DNA from: a virus | Reading direction: 5' to 3' (one strand) | DNA: 28,076 nt | IMG/VR virus record: IMGVR_UViG_3300044825_001364 | Span: 1 to 28,076 of that record | Part shown: piece by piece, positions 1-7,036 of the stretch | Numbering within the stretch: the first letter of the stretch is position 1 | Layout: each line of letters begins with the position of its first letter | Translations under genes and position numbers: made by a program | Notes under the pieces: generated by a model | Database searches by the model: none | Told to the model about the DNA's origin: nothing | Seen by the model: only the letters and a program-made list of their open reading frames with translations

Positions 1-18
1 TCTTCTGACGAGGACAAA

Positions 19-240
19 ATGCCAAGACAGTTCCTCCTCAATCCCGATGGCAGCATCCCCGCAAACGTCAACGTCGAACTTCTGCAAGCCGAGGGAATTC
101 CGCTGGTGTTGCCGACAGAGATGCCGAGGCAATCCGGCATGATTGCGGTCGAGCAAGATCCGCAGCAGGATGCTGACGGTGTGTGGCGTCAGGTTTGGGT
201 TTTGGAGATAGCGCCTCCCCCGGAAAGCGAGGAGGTGTAG
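19..240 (+). CDS. small phage protein of unknown function
   Basis: A 73-residue, acidic, soluble protein with no membrane segment or Cys. The ATG follows a GACGAGG ribosome binding site at a normal distance. The middle has Pro-rich turns, and the end is very acidic and Pro-rich (APPPESEEV). It lies upstream of small virion-type genes and the scaffold-coat unit and is read in the same direction, so it is probably a late gene. The next gene starts two bases after its stop, and that gene's ribosome site lies inside its last codons. I do not recognise a family. A structural or assembly role is only an inference from position. Confidence 0.75.
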   Translation: MPRQFLLNPDGSIPANVNVELLQAEGIPLVLPTEMPRQSGMIAVEQDPQQDADGVWRQVWVLEIAPPPESEEV

Positions 241-241
241 T

Positions 242-379
242 ATGTTTGGGTTTGCGTCTTTTTCGGAGTTGCCGTTCTGTTCGTTGCCGGAATTTGGGCC
301 AGGCCCGGTTCCCCCGCTGCCGACCTACGACAACTACTACATCAAACTTCGCACGTTCACTGAACGCTGGAGATTTTGA
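242..379 (+). CDS. 45-residue aromatic-rich small protein
   Basis: A small open frame of 45 residues, below usual reporting cut-offs. It starts two bases after the preceding stop and has a perfect GAGGAGG ribosome site at 229-235, six bases before the ATG, which is the best argument that it is translated. The N-terminal half has regularly spaced Phe and Leu (FGFASF, SELPF, CSLPEF), then a Pro/Gly hinge (GPGPVPPLP), then a Tyr-rich and basic tail (YDNYY, ERWRF). Short aromatic-rich proteins of this look occur near head genes of other podoviruses. That is a general impression, not a match. Function unknown. Confidence 0.6.
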   Translation: MFGFASFSELPFCSLPEFGPGPVPPLPTYDNYYIKLRTFTERWRF

Positions 380-381
380 AC

Positions 382-687
382 ATGGCTATGAATTTGAAAG
401 CAATCACCACTCGACTTGGCTACGAGCAGATCACCAGTCTGTCGGCAGCGGCCGGGCTAACGGTGCCGTCTGTTGACGTCAACGGACTGTCTTGCAAACC
501 GTCGATTGCCATCATCATCCCCGAAGGAGCTGCGGTGCGGTGGCGTGACGACGGCACCGCACCGACTGCAAGCGTCGGTATGCCTCTGGCAAACGGCGTT
601 ACCTTGCAGTACGATGGCGATCTGACAAAGATCCAGTTTATTGAGCAAGTCGGCACCGCCAAGCTGAACATCAGCTACTACGCATGA
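382..687 (+). CDS. probable virion-associated small protein
   Basis: A 101-residue protein, mostly predicted beta strands, with the motif RWRDDGTAPTASVGMPL near residues 51-67 and a C-terminal strand ending SYYA. I chose the ATG at 382, nine bases after a GGAG, over an in-frame TTG at 376. A small all-beta protein upstream of scaffold and coat fits a minor capsid or head-fibre-type component, but no family can be assigned with certainty. It is followed seven bases later by the coiled-coil gene in the same operon. Confidence 0.7.
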   Translation: MAMNLKAITTRLGYEQITSLSAAAGLTVPSVDVNGLSCKPSIAIIIPEGAAVRWRDDGTAPTASVGMPLANGVTLQYDGDLTKIQFIEQVGTAKLNISYYA

Positions 688-694
688 GGCAGCC

Positions 695-1195
695 ATGAAC
701 GTCTTCAACGACAACGCACCCATCGACTACGTCGACTACTTTACCAACCAGTTGCCAAAAGACCTGGCAGCGATGGCAAAGCTGCGCGATGAACTGGCAA
801 AACGGCAAGGTGCAATGACTGCGGTCGACGACGCCAACCGTCTTCGGACAGAAGCGCAAGCCGTCCTTGCCGACGCCCGCGCGCAAGCGGCTAATTTGGT
901 CAACACGGCCAAGGCCGAGTACGACGGAAAAATGGGTGAGCTTGCTGCGGCGCAAAAGAAGTTGGACGATACGCTGAAGACGCTTGCCAAGCGCGAGAAA
1001 GATTTTGACAACAACTACAACGTCAAAACAGCCGAGCTTACCAAGCGCGAGGCGCAGTTGACCGCTTTGCAGACTAACCTTGACGCGCAGGAAGCCGACT
1101 TGGTTGCGCGTGAGGCAAAAGTGAAATCAGACCGTATTGCGTTGGACGCGCGCATCAAAGCGTTCCAAGACAAGGTTGCAGCACTTGCAGTTTGA
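695..1195 (+). CDS. coiled-coil phage protein
   Basis: A 166-residue protein. The first 30 residues are mixed and aromatic (YVDYFTNQLPKDL). From about residue 35 to the end it is a long charged helix with heptad-like Ala/Leu spacing and repeated KREKD, KREAQL and AREAKV blocks, typical of an elongated coiled coil. Such proteins sit just before the scaffold in many P22-like environmental podoviruses. Its job (assembly factor, second scaffold or virion rod) is not known to me. The ATG follows an AGGCAG site. The gene ends 51 bases before the scaffold gene, and that gap holds a hairpin and a promoter candidate. Confidence 0.75.
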   Translation: MNVFNDNAPIDYVDYFTNQLPKDLAAMAKLRDELAKRQGAMTAVDDANRLRTEAQAVLADARAQAANLVNTAKAEYDGKMGELAAAQKKLDDTLKTLAKREKDFDNNYNVKTAELTKREAQLTALQTNLDAQEADLVAREAKVKSDRIALDARIKAFQDKVAALAV

Positions 1196-1203
1196 TGTAC
1201 TAT
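1176..1203 (+). promoter_or_regulatory. candidate promoter for scaffold-coat unit
   Basis: TTGCAG at 1176-1181 and TACTAT at 1198-1203 are separated by 16 bases, resembling a sigma-70 promoter. It would start transcription just before the 1211-1227 hairpin and the scaffold gene, and the next clear terminator follows the coat gene. Part of it lies inside the end of the coiled-coil gene. Prediction by eye only. Confidence 0.35.
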
Positions 1204-1210
1204 ACCCGTA

Positions 1211-1227
1211 CCAGTGCGGCCCACTGG
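1211..1227 (+). promoter_or_regulatory. hairpin in scaffold 5' leader
   Basis: CCAGTG and CACTGG form a perfect 6-bp stem with a 5-base loop, 19 bases before the scaffold start codon. No T run follows, so it is not a standard terminator. It could shape the scaffold ribosome site or stabilise the message. P22 scaffold is known to be controlled after transcription, but a link here is inference. Confidence 0.45.
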
Positions 1228-1246
1228 GCACTCGAAAGAGTAGGTC

Positions 1247-2017
1247 ATGCAAGAAAATCAGCTAGCGGAGCTTGAATCCGCGCCAGCGGTCCCTGAAACG
1301 GCTTCAGACCAACCGCCGCAGCAGCCTGAACAGGCTGCCGCACCCGATACGCCGGCCAAGACGTTCACTCAAGAAGAGTTGGACGACATTGTTCGCAAGA
1401 GGCTTGCGAAAGAGCAGCGGAAGTGGGAGCGCCAGCAACGCCAACCCGCAGCGCCGCCCGAGCCAAAAGAGGTTCCGCCCGCAGATCAGTTCGAGTCAGT
1501 TGACGCCTACGCGCAAGCGTTGGCAGAGAAAAAGGCTCAAGAACTGGTTGAACAGCGGGAACTTGAGCGGCAACAGACGGAACTGCTGGAAAGCTACGCC
1601 GAGCGTGAAGAGTCGGCTCGGGACAAGTACGAAGACTTTGAGCAAGTCGTCTACAACCCGAACCTGCGCGTCACGACGGTCATGGCGCAAACGATCCAGG
1701 CATCTGACATTGGCCCCGACATTGCGTATCACCTTGGGTCCAATCCGAAAGAAGCCGCTCGGATCGCCAATCTGCCGCCGTTCCTGCAAGCTAAAGAGAT
1801 CGGAAGGATTGAGGCCAAACTGGTCGCCAACCCTCCCGCCGTCAAACAAGCAACCAAGGCGCCCGAACCCATCGCGCCAGTCACCTCGGCCCGATCCAAT
1901 TCGCCGAAGTACGACACCACCGACCCGAGATCGGTCAGTGCTCTGTCAACGTCGGAATGGATCGAAGCTGAACGGCAGCGACAGATTCGGGCAATCAAAG
2001 CACGGCTTAACGCCTAA
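1247..2017 (+). CDS. scaffold protein (P22-like capsid assembly)
   Basis: A 256-residue protein that would guide coat assembly into a procapsid and then leave. It has the usual scaffold make-up: a Pro/Gln/Ala-rich disordered start, a charged helix (about residues 40-65, FTQEELDDIVRKRLAKEQRK), a second long Glu/Gln helix (80-130), a middle helical part, and a basic C-terminal helix (about 232-256) after the DTTDPRSVS stretch. In P22 a basic C-terminal helix binds coat. It lies directly before the coat gene with a 16-base gap, the standard order. P22 scaffold is 303 residues, so this one is shorter. The ATG follows AAAGAG. Assignment rests on order and composition. Confidence 0.85.
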   Translation: MQENQLAELESAPAVPETASDQPPQQPEQAAAPDTPAKTFTQEELDDIVRKRLAKEQRKWERQQRQPAAPPEPKEVPPADQFESVDAYAQALAEKKAQELVEQRELERQQTELLESYAEREESARDKYEDFEQVVYNPNLRVTTVMAQTIQASDIGPDIAYHLGSNPKEAARIANLPPFLQAKEIGRIEAKLVANPPAVKQATKAPEPIAPVTSARSNSPKYDTTDPRSVSALSTSEWIEAERQRQIRAIKARLNA

Positions 2018-2033
2018 TTGAAAGGAATCTAAA

Positions 2034-3236
2034 GTGGCTAACTCACTTCTTACGATTGACATGATCACGAGGAAGATTCTCGAAATTCTTGAGAACAACC
2101 TTGTGATTACCCGTACTGTGAACCGCCAGTACGATGACAGTTTCGCGCAGGAAGGTGCGAAGATCGGCTCCACGCTGCGTATCCGTCTGCCGGATCGCGC
2201 GCTGGTCACCGACGGCGCGGCGCTGCAAGTGCAGGACGACAACGAGCAGTACACCACGCTGACCGTCGCCACCCAGAAGCACATCGGCGTCAACTTCACG
2301 ACCGCAGAACTCACCATGCAGCTCGACGACTTCGCCGAGCGCGTGCTGAAGCCTCGCGTGAGTCAGTTGGCGGCGAGCATCGACGCCGACGTTGCCAATT
2401 CGTTCCAGAACATCTACCAGTCGGTTGGTACGCCTGGCACGACTCCTGGAACCAGTCTGGTGCTGCTCCAAGCCCAGCAGAAGCTGAACGAAGCGGCTGC
2501 GGTCATGTCGCCCCGCTATGCCACGGTCAACCCGGCTGCCAACGCCGCGCTGGTCGAAGGCATGAAGGGTCTCTTCAACCCGGTGTCGACCATCAGCAAA
2601 CAGTTCAAGTCTGGACTGATGGCTGAAGGTATCCTCGGGTACGAAGAGATGAACATGAGCCAGTCGATCAAGCAGCACACGACCGGCACCCGCACGGGCG
2701 CGCACACTGTCACCACGACCGTGTCGACCCAAGGCGCGACCACCATTGCCATCACTGGCACTGGTACGCAAACGATCAAGAAGGGCGACGTCTTCACCAT
2801 CGCTAACGTGTATGCGGTCAACCCGCAGACCCGTGAGTCGACTGGGTCGCTCCAGCAGTTCGTTGCGACCGCCGACGCCACTGCTGTTGCAGGCGCGTAC
2901 ACGGTCAGCGTTAGCCCGGCGATCTACACGTCCGCAAACGCTCTGGCTACCGTAGACTCGTTCCCGCAAGCGACCGCCACTGTCACGTTCCTCGGCAGCG
3001 CCAGCACCCAGTACCCGCAGAACCTCATCTACCACCGCGACGCCATCACGTTCGCGACGGCTGATCTGGTGATGCCGCAGGGTGTCGACATGGCGAGCCG
3101 GCAGGTCCACAACGGCATCAGTCTGCGTGTCGTGCGTCAGTACGACATCAACAACGACCGCCTGCCGTGCCGGATCGACGTGCTGTACGGCTACTCGGTC
3201 ATTCGGCCGCAGATGGCTGTCCGGATGTGGGGCTAA
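2034..3236 (+). CDS. major capsid protein, P22 coat type
   Basis: A 400-residue coat protein (P22 gp5 is 430). The N-terminal part (MANSLLTIDMITRKILEIL, then IRLPDRALVTDGA) and the central NFTTAELTMQLDDF segment match the P22-type HK97-fold family. Residues of about 215-325 are Thr/Val-rich strands, where P22 coat carries its inserted I-domain. The C-terminus (GISLRVVRQYDINNDRLPCRIDVLYG) is the family's closing region. The start is GTG at 2034, eight bases after AAAGGA. The next ATG (2061) would remove the conserved N-terminus. A terminator follows directly, so scaffold and coat may form a separately controlled transcript. Confidence 0.93.
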   Translation: MANSLLTIDMITRKILEILENNLVITRTVNRQYDDSFAQEGAKIGSTLRIRLPDRALVTDGAALQVQDDNEQYTTLTVATQKHIGVNFTTAELTMQLDDFAERVLKPRVSQLAASIDADVANSFQNIYQSVGTPGTTPGTSLVLLQAQQKLNEAAAVMSPRYATVNPAANAALVEGMKGLFNPVSTISKQFKSGLMAEGILGYEEMNMSQSIKQHTTGTRTGAHTVTTTVSTQGATTIAITGTGTQTIKKGDVFTIANVYAVNPQTRESTGSLQQFVATADATAVAGAYTVSVSPAIYTSANALATVDSFPQATATVTFLGSASTQYPQNLIYHRDAITFATADLVMPQGVDMASRQVHNGISLRVVRQYDINNDRLPCRIDVLYGYSVIRPQMAVRMWG

Positions 3237-3237
3237 A

Positions 3238-3270
3238 GGAAGGGGCTTTGGCCCCTTTCAATCATTTTTT
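3238..3270 (+). terminator. intrinsic terminator after coat gene
   Basis: AAGGGGC (3240-3246), loop TTTG and GCCCCTT (3251-3257) form a 7-bp stem that extends by two more pairs, followed by an ATCATTTTTT tract. It lies two bases after the coat stop. It should end part of the transcription so that scaffold and coat are made in excess of downstream genes. Confidence 0.8.
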
Positions 3271-3284
3271 GAAAGGATATAATC

Positions 3285-3692
3285 ATGGCTATTCCTAATG
3301 GTGCTGGTGGCTATCAGCTTGGCGCGGGGAACCGCGCTGAAACCACGATGGGTTATGCGGACGCGCCGCTAACCGCTACTGCAACCGCGACCTTGTCTGC
3401 TGCTCAAATCTTGGGCGGTATGCTGGTAGCGAACCCCTCGACCTCGGCTGCGACCTACACGCTGCCGACCGCTGCGCTGATCGACGCGGCGCTGCCGAAT
3501 GCAACGGTTGGCAGCACGTTTGATCTGTTCATCGTGAACACCGGGACGTCGGCCGGTACTGTCACGCTTGCAACGGCAACGGGTTTGACCGACGGCGGGA
3601 ATGCGTTTGTGGCGGTGGCAATCACCTCCAGCGCCGCGTTCCGGTTTCGCAAAACGGCCGAGGGTGCGTACACGGTCTACAAGATCGCGTAA
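3285..3692 (+). CDS. probable capsid decoration protein
   Basis: A 135-residue Ala/Thr-rich, almost Cys-free, predicted all-beta protein. It starts MAIPNGAGGYQLGAGN and has alternating strand patterns (TATATATL, SAATYTLPTAA, GTVTLATATG) and a closing FRFRKTAEGAYTVYKIA. Proteins of this kind directly after P22-type coat genes in environmental podoviruses are thought to decorate the capsid. That is inference from position and fold type. The ATG at 3285 follows GAAAGGA. It shares its compositional style with the next gene, and the two may be related layers of the same shell. The pair is bracketed by terminators. Confidence 0.7.
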   Translation: MAIPNGAGGYQLGAGNRAETTMGYADAPLTATATATLSAAQILGGMLVANPSTSAATYTLPTAALIDAALPNATVGSTFDLFIVNTGTSAGTVTLATATGLTDGGNAFVAVAITSSAAFRFRKTAEGAYTVYKIA

Positions 3693-3704
3693 AGGAGCAA
3701 GCAC

Positions 3705-4067
3705 ATGGCAGCGAACAACAAACCTGTTGGCGTGGCCTATTCTGACCCGGCTTTGTCGGCGTTCTATCTCAATGCTCCGGTCACCAAGACCGCCAGCTTT
3801 ACGCTGGGCGAAGAGGAGAACTTTGTCATCGCCAACGGCGCTGCGGCCAACGTCACGGTGACGTTGCCGAGCGGCGCCGATTACATCGGTCGGACGGTCT
3901 TTGTCAAAAATCTGTCGGCTACTTACACCCTGATCTCGGCGTCGTCCAACGTCAAGCCTCGTACCTCGGGTACTGCCGGCACCGCCATTCTGGCGGCGTC
4001 CGCAGGTGCTTGGGCGATCTTGGTTTGCGAAGACGGCACGAACTGGGTTGTAATGGCTGGCAACTAA
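3705..4067 (+). CDS. probable second decoration or head protein
   Basis: A 120-residue predicted beta-sandwich protein with a clean AAAGGAG ribosome site. Residues 60-120 (about FVKNLSATYTLISASSNVKP to the end GTNWVVMAGN) resemble small beta domains seen in phage capsid fibres and decoration proteins, in which a Gly/Thr/Ala-rich loop precedes a W-V terminal strand. It lies 12 bases after the previous structural gene and is closed by a strong hairpin. I infer an exterior virion protein. An adhesin-like head fibre is an alternative. Confidence 0.65.
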   Translation: MAANNKPVGVAYSDPALSAFYLNAPVTKTASFTLGEEENFVIANGAAANVTVTLPSGADYIGRTVFVKNLSATYTLISASSNVKPRTSGTAGTAILAASAGAWAILVCEDGTNWVVMAGN

Positions 4068-4072
4068 ACGGG

Positions 4073-4098
4073 CGGGGGCTTCGGCCCCCGTTCTACTT
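4073..4098 (+). terminator. UUCG hairpin terminator
   Basis: CGGGGGC (4073-4079), a TTCG tetraloop and GCCCCCG (4084-4090) are followed by TTCTACTT. The UUCG loop is exceptionally stable in RNA. It lies six bases after the second decoration-type gene, and the next start codon is only eight bases beyond the stem. Confidence 0.75.
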
Positions 4099-4287
4099 AT
4101 GCCCCTCATCTACATGAAGCACCCGGTTCACGGGGAAAAAATTGCCACCCTTGAATTAGAAGCCGAGCAGGATGAAAAGCACGGCTGGGAGAGGTATACT
4201 CCGGGCGAAGAGCCGGCACCGGAGCCGGTGAACGAATTGCGGCCGCGCCGCCGCCGGGAGTCAACCCATGTCGACGTCAGCCGGTGA
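4099..4287 (+). CDS. small phage protein before head-completion gene
   Basis: A 62-residue protein. The N-terminal half looks folded (MPLIYMKHPVHGEKIATLEL, then HGWERY), followed by an acidic Pro-rich linker and a strongly basic RPRRRR patch. Similar 60-70-residue proteins with a YMKHP-type start and a basic end precede gp4-type genes in other podoviruses, as far as I recall. Function unknown, and the basic tail suggests nucleic-acid or portal contact. There is no clear ribosome site because the 4073-4090 hairpin fills that space. It overlaps the next gene by 20 bases. Confidence 0.65.
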   Translation: MPLIYMKHPVHGEKIATLELEAEQDEKHGWERYTPGEEPAPEPVNELRPRRRRESTHVDVSR

Positions 4288-4984
4288 TCTGATCAACGGT
4301 GCGCTGCGCCTGCTGGGCCAGTTGGCCGAGGGCGAGACGCCGTCGCCCGAGACGTCGGCAGACGCGCTTGTCGCGATGAACCAGATGCTGGACAGTTGGA
4401 GCACCGAGCGGCTGTCGGTGTTCTCGACGCGCGATGACGTCTTCACTTGGCCGGCGCAGACCATCAAGCGCACCTACGGGCCGACCGGCGACTTTGTCGG
4501 CACGCGGCCGATCCTGCTGGACGACAGCACCTACTTCAAAGATCCGCAGAACAACCTGTCGTATGACGTGCTGTTCATCAATCAGGATCAGTACAACGGG
4601 ATCGCGCTCAAGACGGCGGGCAGCACCTATCCGCAGGTCATGTGGGTCAACATGACTTTCCCCGACATCGAGATGTACTTGTACCCGCGCCCGACCAAGG
4701 ATCTGGAGTTCCATCTGGTATCGGTGCAGGCGCTCACGCAGGCTGCCACGCTCAACACCACGCTGAACTTCCCGCCAGGCTACCTGCGGGCGTTCAGGTA
4801 CTGTCTGGCGATGGAACTTGCGCCCGAGTTTGGCGTCGAGCCGACGCCGCAGGTCCAGCGGATCGCGATGACGTCCAAGCGCAACCTGAAGCGGATCAAC
4901 AATCCTGACGACATTATGGCGATGCCGTACAGTCTGGTGAACCGTCGCCGGCAGCGGTTCAACATCTTCTCGGGCGGGTACTGA
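4268..4984 (+). CDS. head completion / tail accessory protein, gp4-like
   Basis: A 238-residue protein of the P22 gp4 type, which forms the first ring under the portal after DNA packaging. The N-terminal helices (DLINGALRLLGQLAEGETP, then ALVAMNQMLDSWSTERL) are the family hallmark. The middle has the aromatic strands MYLYPRP and LEFHLV, and the C-terminal helix has basic SKRNLKRIN. P22 gp4 is 166 residues, so this is the longer form found in many podoviruses. The ATG follows GGGAG. Its stop overlaps the gp10-like start by one base (TGATG), which suggests coupled translation of ring partners. Confidence 0.85.
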   Translation: MSTSAGDLINGALRLLGQLAEGETPSPETSADALVAMNQMLDSWSTERLSVFSTRDDVFTWPAQTIKRTYGPTGDFVGTRPILLDDSTYFKDPQNNLSYDVLFINQDQYNGIALKTAGSTYPQVMWVNMTFPDIEMYLYPRPTKDLEFHLVSVQALTQAATLNTTLNFPPGYLRAFRYCLAMELAPEFGVEPTPQVQRIAMTSKRNLKRINNPDDIMAMPYSLVNRRRQRFNIFSGGY

Positions 4985-6489
4985 TGGACTCGCCCATCCT
5001 CGGCGCCTCCTACGTCGCGCGCAGCATCAACGCTGCGAACGACCGGTGCGTCAACCTCTTCCCAGAAATCGTCTCGGAAGGAGGCAAGGAGCCTGCGTTC
5101 CTGCAACGCGCGCCGGGGCTGAAGCCGTTGACGATCAAGGTGGGCGGCTCGCCAGTCGCCACGCTAGACGACGGCCCGGTGCGGGGGCTGCACGTCTTTG
5201 GCGGCAAGCTCTACGTTGTCACTGCCGAGGCGCCCGCAACGCTGCCCTACCCGCAGACAAAGCTGTGGGAGGTCGACAGTTCGTTCAACGCCACGCTGCG
5301 TGGCACAATCGGCAGCAATGTCGGGACGGGTCAGGTCACGATGGCCGACAACGGCACGCAGTTGTTCCTCGCGTGCGGCGACGCCGCCGGCACCAGCTAC
5401 ATCTACAACGCCAGCACGACGGCGTTCGCGCAGATCACCGATCCGGACTTCCCCGGCGCGTCCTCGGTCGGCTACATCGACGGTTACTTCGTCTTCAGCG
5501 AGCCTGACAGCCAGAAGCTGTGGGTGACCGAGTTGCTGGACGGCACGTCGGTCGACCCGCTTGACTTCGCAAGCGCCGAGGGCGCGCCGGACAACATCCT
5601 GGCCGTTGTGGTCAGCAACCGTGAGATCTGGGTCTTCGGCACGTTCACGACCGAGGTCTGGTTCGACGCGGGCGGGGTCGACTTCCCGCTTGAGCGCATC
5701 ACCGGCGCTTTCAACGAACTAGGCTGCGTCGCCCAGTACTCGGTCGCCAAGCTCGCCAATCGAGTGTTCTGGCTTGGCCGCAACGCCGAGGGCCAAGGGA
5801 TCGTTTACGTCTCGAACGGCTACATCGGCCAGCGCATCAGCACGCACGCGATGGAGTATGCGATTCAGTCTTACGATCAGATCGACGACGCGATTGCGAT
5901 GGTCTATCAGCAGGACGGGCATCAGTTCTACGTCCTGACCTTCCCGGCCGCAGGCAAGACGTGGGTTTATGACTTGGCGACCGGGCGCTGGCATGAGCGG
6001 GCGGGCTGGGTGGCGAGCCAGTTCACCCGGCACCGCGCCAACTGCATGGTCGCCTACAACGGCACGATCGTGGTCGGCGACTACCTGAACGGCAAGATCT
6101 ACCAGTTCAGCCTAGACACCTACGCGGACGACAGCGACGTCCAGCGGTGGCTGCGGTCGTGGCGGGCGCTGCCGACCGGCGAAAACAACCTGAACCGGAC
6201 GGCGCAGCACGCGCTTCAGATCGACTGCGAGGCGGGCGTGGGGCTGAACACAGGCCAAGGCAGCGACCCGCAGATGATGCTGCGGTGGTCGGACGACGGC
6301 GGGCACACCTGGTCGAACGAACACTGGCGCTCGATGGGCAAGATTGGCGAGACGGGGCAGCGCGTCATCTGGCGGCGTCTGGGCATGACGGAGCGGCTGC
6401 GCGATCGCGTCTACGAGTTGAGCGGCACGGACCCGGTCAAGATCGCAATCATGGGCGCACAGTTGCGCGTGAGCGGCACCAATGCCTAA
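4984..6489 (+). CDS. packaged-DNA stabilisation protein, gp10-like
   Basis: A 501-residue protein (P22 gp10 is 472) that forms the second ring of the tail hub and keeps packaged DNA in the head. The start (SPILGASYVARSINAANDRCVNLFPE) is characteristic of the family, as is the repeated beta-propeller-like pattern with NREIWVFGTFTTEVWFDAG and YQQDGHQFYVLTFPAAGKTW. The C-terminal part has RWSDDGGHTWSNEHWRSMG, a typical phage tail-hub motif. It is joined to the gp4-like gene by a one-base overlap and to the next gene by eight bases. Confident by family and gene order. Confidence 0.9.
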   Translation: MDSPILGASYVARSINAANDRCVNLFPEIVSEGGKEPAFLQRAPGLKPLTIKVGGSPVATLDDGPVRGLHVFGGKLYVVTAEAPATLPYPQTKLWEVDSSFNATLRGTIGSNVGTGQVTMADNGTQLFLACGDAAGTSYIYNASTTAFAQITDPDFPGASSVGYIDGYFVFSEPDSQKLWVTELLDGTSVDPLDFASAEGAPDNILAVVVSNREIWVFGTFTTEVWFDAGGVDFPLERITGAFNELGCVAQYSVAKLANRVFWLGRNAEGQGIVYVSNGYIGQRISTHAMEYAIQSYDQIDDAIAMVYQQDGHQFYVLTFPAAGKTWVYDLATGRWHERAGWVASQFTRHRANCMVAYNGTIVVGDYLNGKIYQFSLDTYADDSDVQRWLRSWRALPTGENNLNRTAQHALQIDCEAGVGLNTGQGSDPQMMLRWSDDGGHTWSNEHWRSMGKIGETGQRVIWRRLGMTERLRDRVYELSGTDPVKIAIMGAQLRVSGTNA

Positions 6490-7036
6490 CCCGCAACCGT
6501 ACCGCATCCCGTCACAACGGGTGCCGTTTCTGATCGAGGATCAGAACTTTGTCTCGCGCCAGTGGTATCGATTCTTGGGCCGCAAGACGCGCCACGGGTC
6601 GTTCTACGACACCACCACGCAAACGGCGGCGCTTATCGACACGCCGTATGCTGTGACGTTCAACAACACGTTCACGTCCTACAACATCGGCATCGGCACG
6701 CCTACGTCGCGGATTTACGTCCCCGACACGTCGACCTACAACTTTCAGTTCTCGTTGCAGCTTGACAAGACGTCTGGCAGCGATGGCTTGGTCTTCATCT
6801 GGCCCCGCATCAACGGGGTTGACGTACCAGACTCTGCAAGCCGCGTCCGCATTAAAGGCAACAATTCCGAGTTGGTCGCGTCGTGGAGTTTCATGCTGGA
6901 CTTGCAAGGCAATTCATACTTCGAGTTGATGTGGGCCGTGGACGACACGTCGTTACGAATCGTTTCCGAACCGACAACTGCTTTCTGCCCAGCCATCCCT
7001 TCTGCGATACTCACCGTTTTTGAGGTGTCGGTATGA
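6482..7036 (+). CDS. C1q/TNF-like jelly-roll tail protein
   Basis: A 184-residue protein. A short N-terminal linker carries the phage motif RQWYRFLG (about residues 26-33), often seen where small fibre or neck proteins attach. From about residue 41 a single jelly-roll domain of the C1q/TNF type follows: alternating strands with YAVTFNNTFTSYNIG, YNFQFSLQL, GLVFIWPRINGVDVP and WSFMLDLQGNSYFELMW. In Sf6-like phages a trimeric jelly-roll caps the tail needle. A needle knob or accessory fibre is therefore possible, but the needle coiled coil itself is absent. It overlaps its neighbours by 8 and 4 bases. Confidence 0.7.
   Translation: MPNPQPYRIPSQRVPFLIEDQNFVSRQWYRFLGRKTRHGSFYDTTTQTAALIDTPYAVTFNNTFTSYNIGIGTPTSRIYVPDTSTYNFQFSLQLDKTSGSDGLVFIWPRINGVDVPDSASRVRIKGNNSELVASWSFMLDLQGNSYFELMWAVDDTSLRIVSEPTTAFCPAIPSAILTVFEVSV

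Noticed and set aside
2043-3110. A 355-codon antisense frame across the coat gene
   Set aside because: Low-complexity Arg/Gly/Val product with no domain. It mirrors the codon bias of the coat gene.
3278-3283. A perfect TATAAT just before the first decoration gene
   Set aside because: There is only a poor -35 at the right distance, and the start point would fall inside the gene. Better explained as AT-rich spacer after the terminator and ribosome site.
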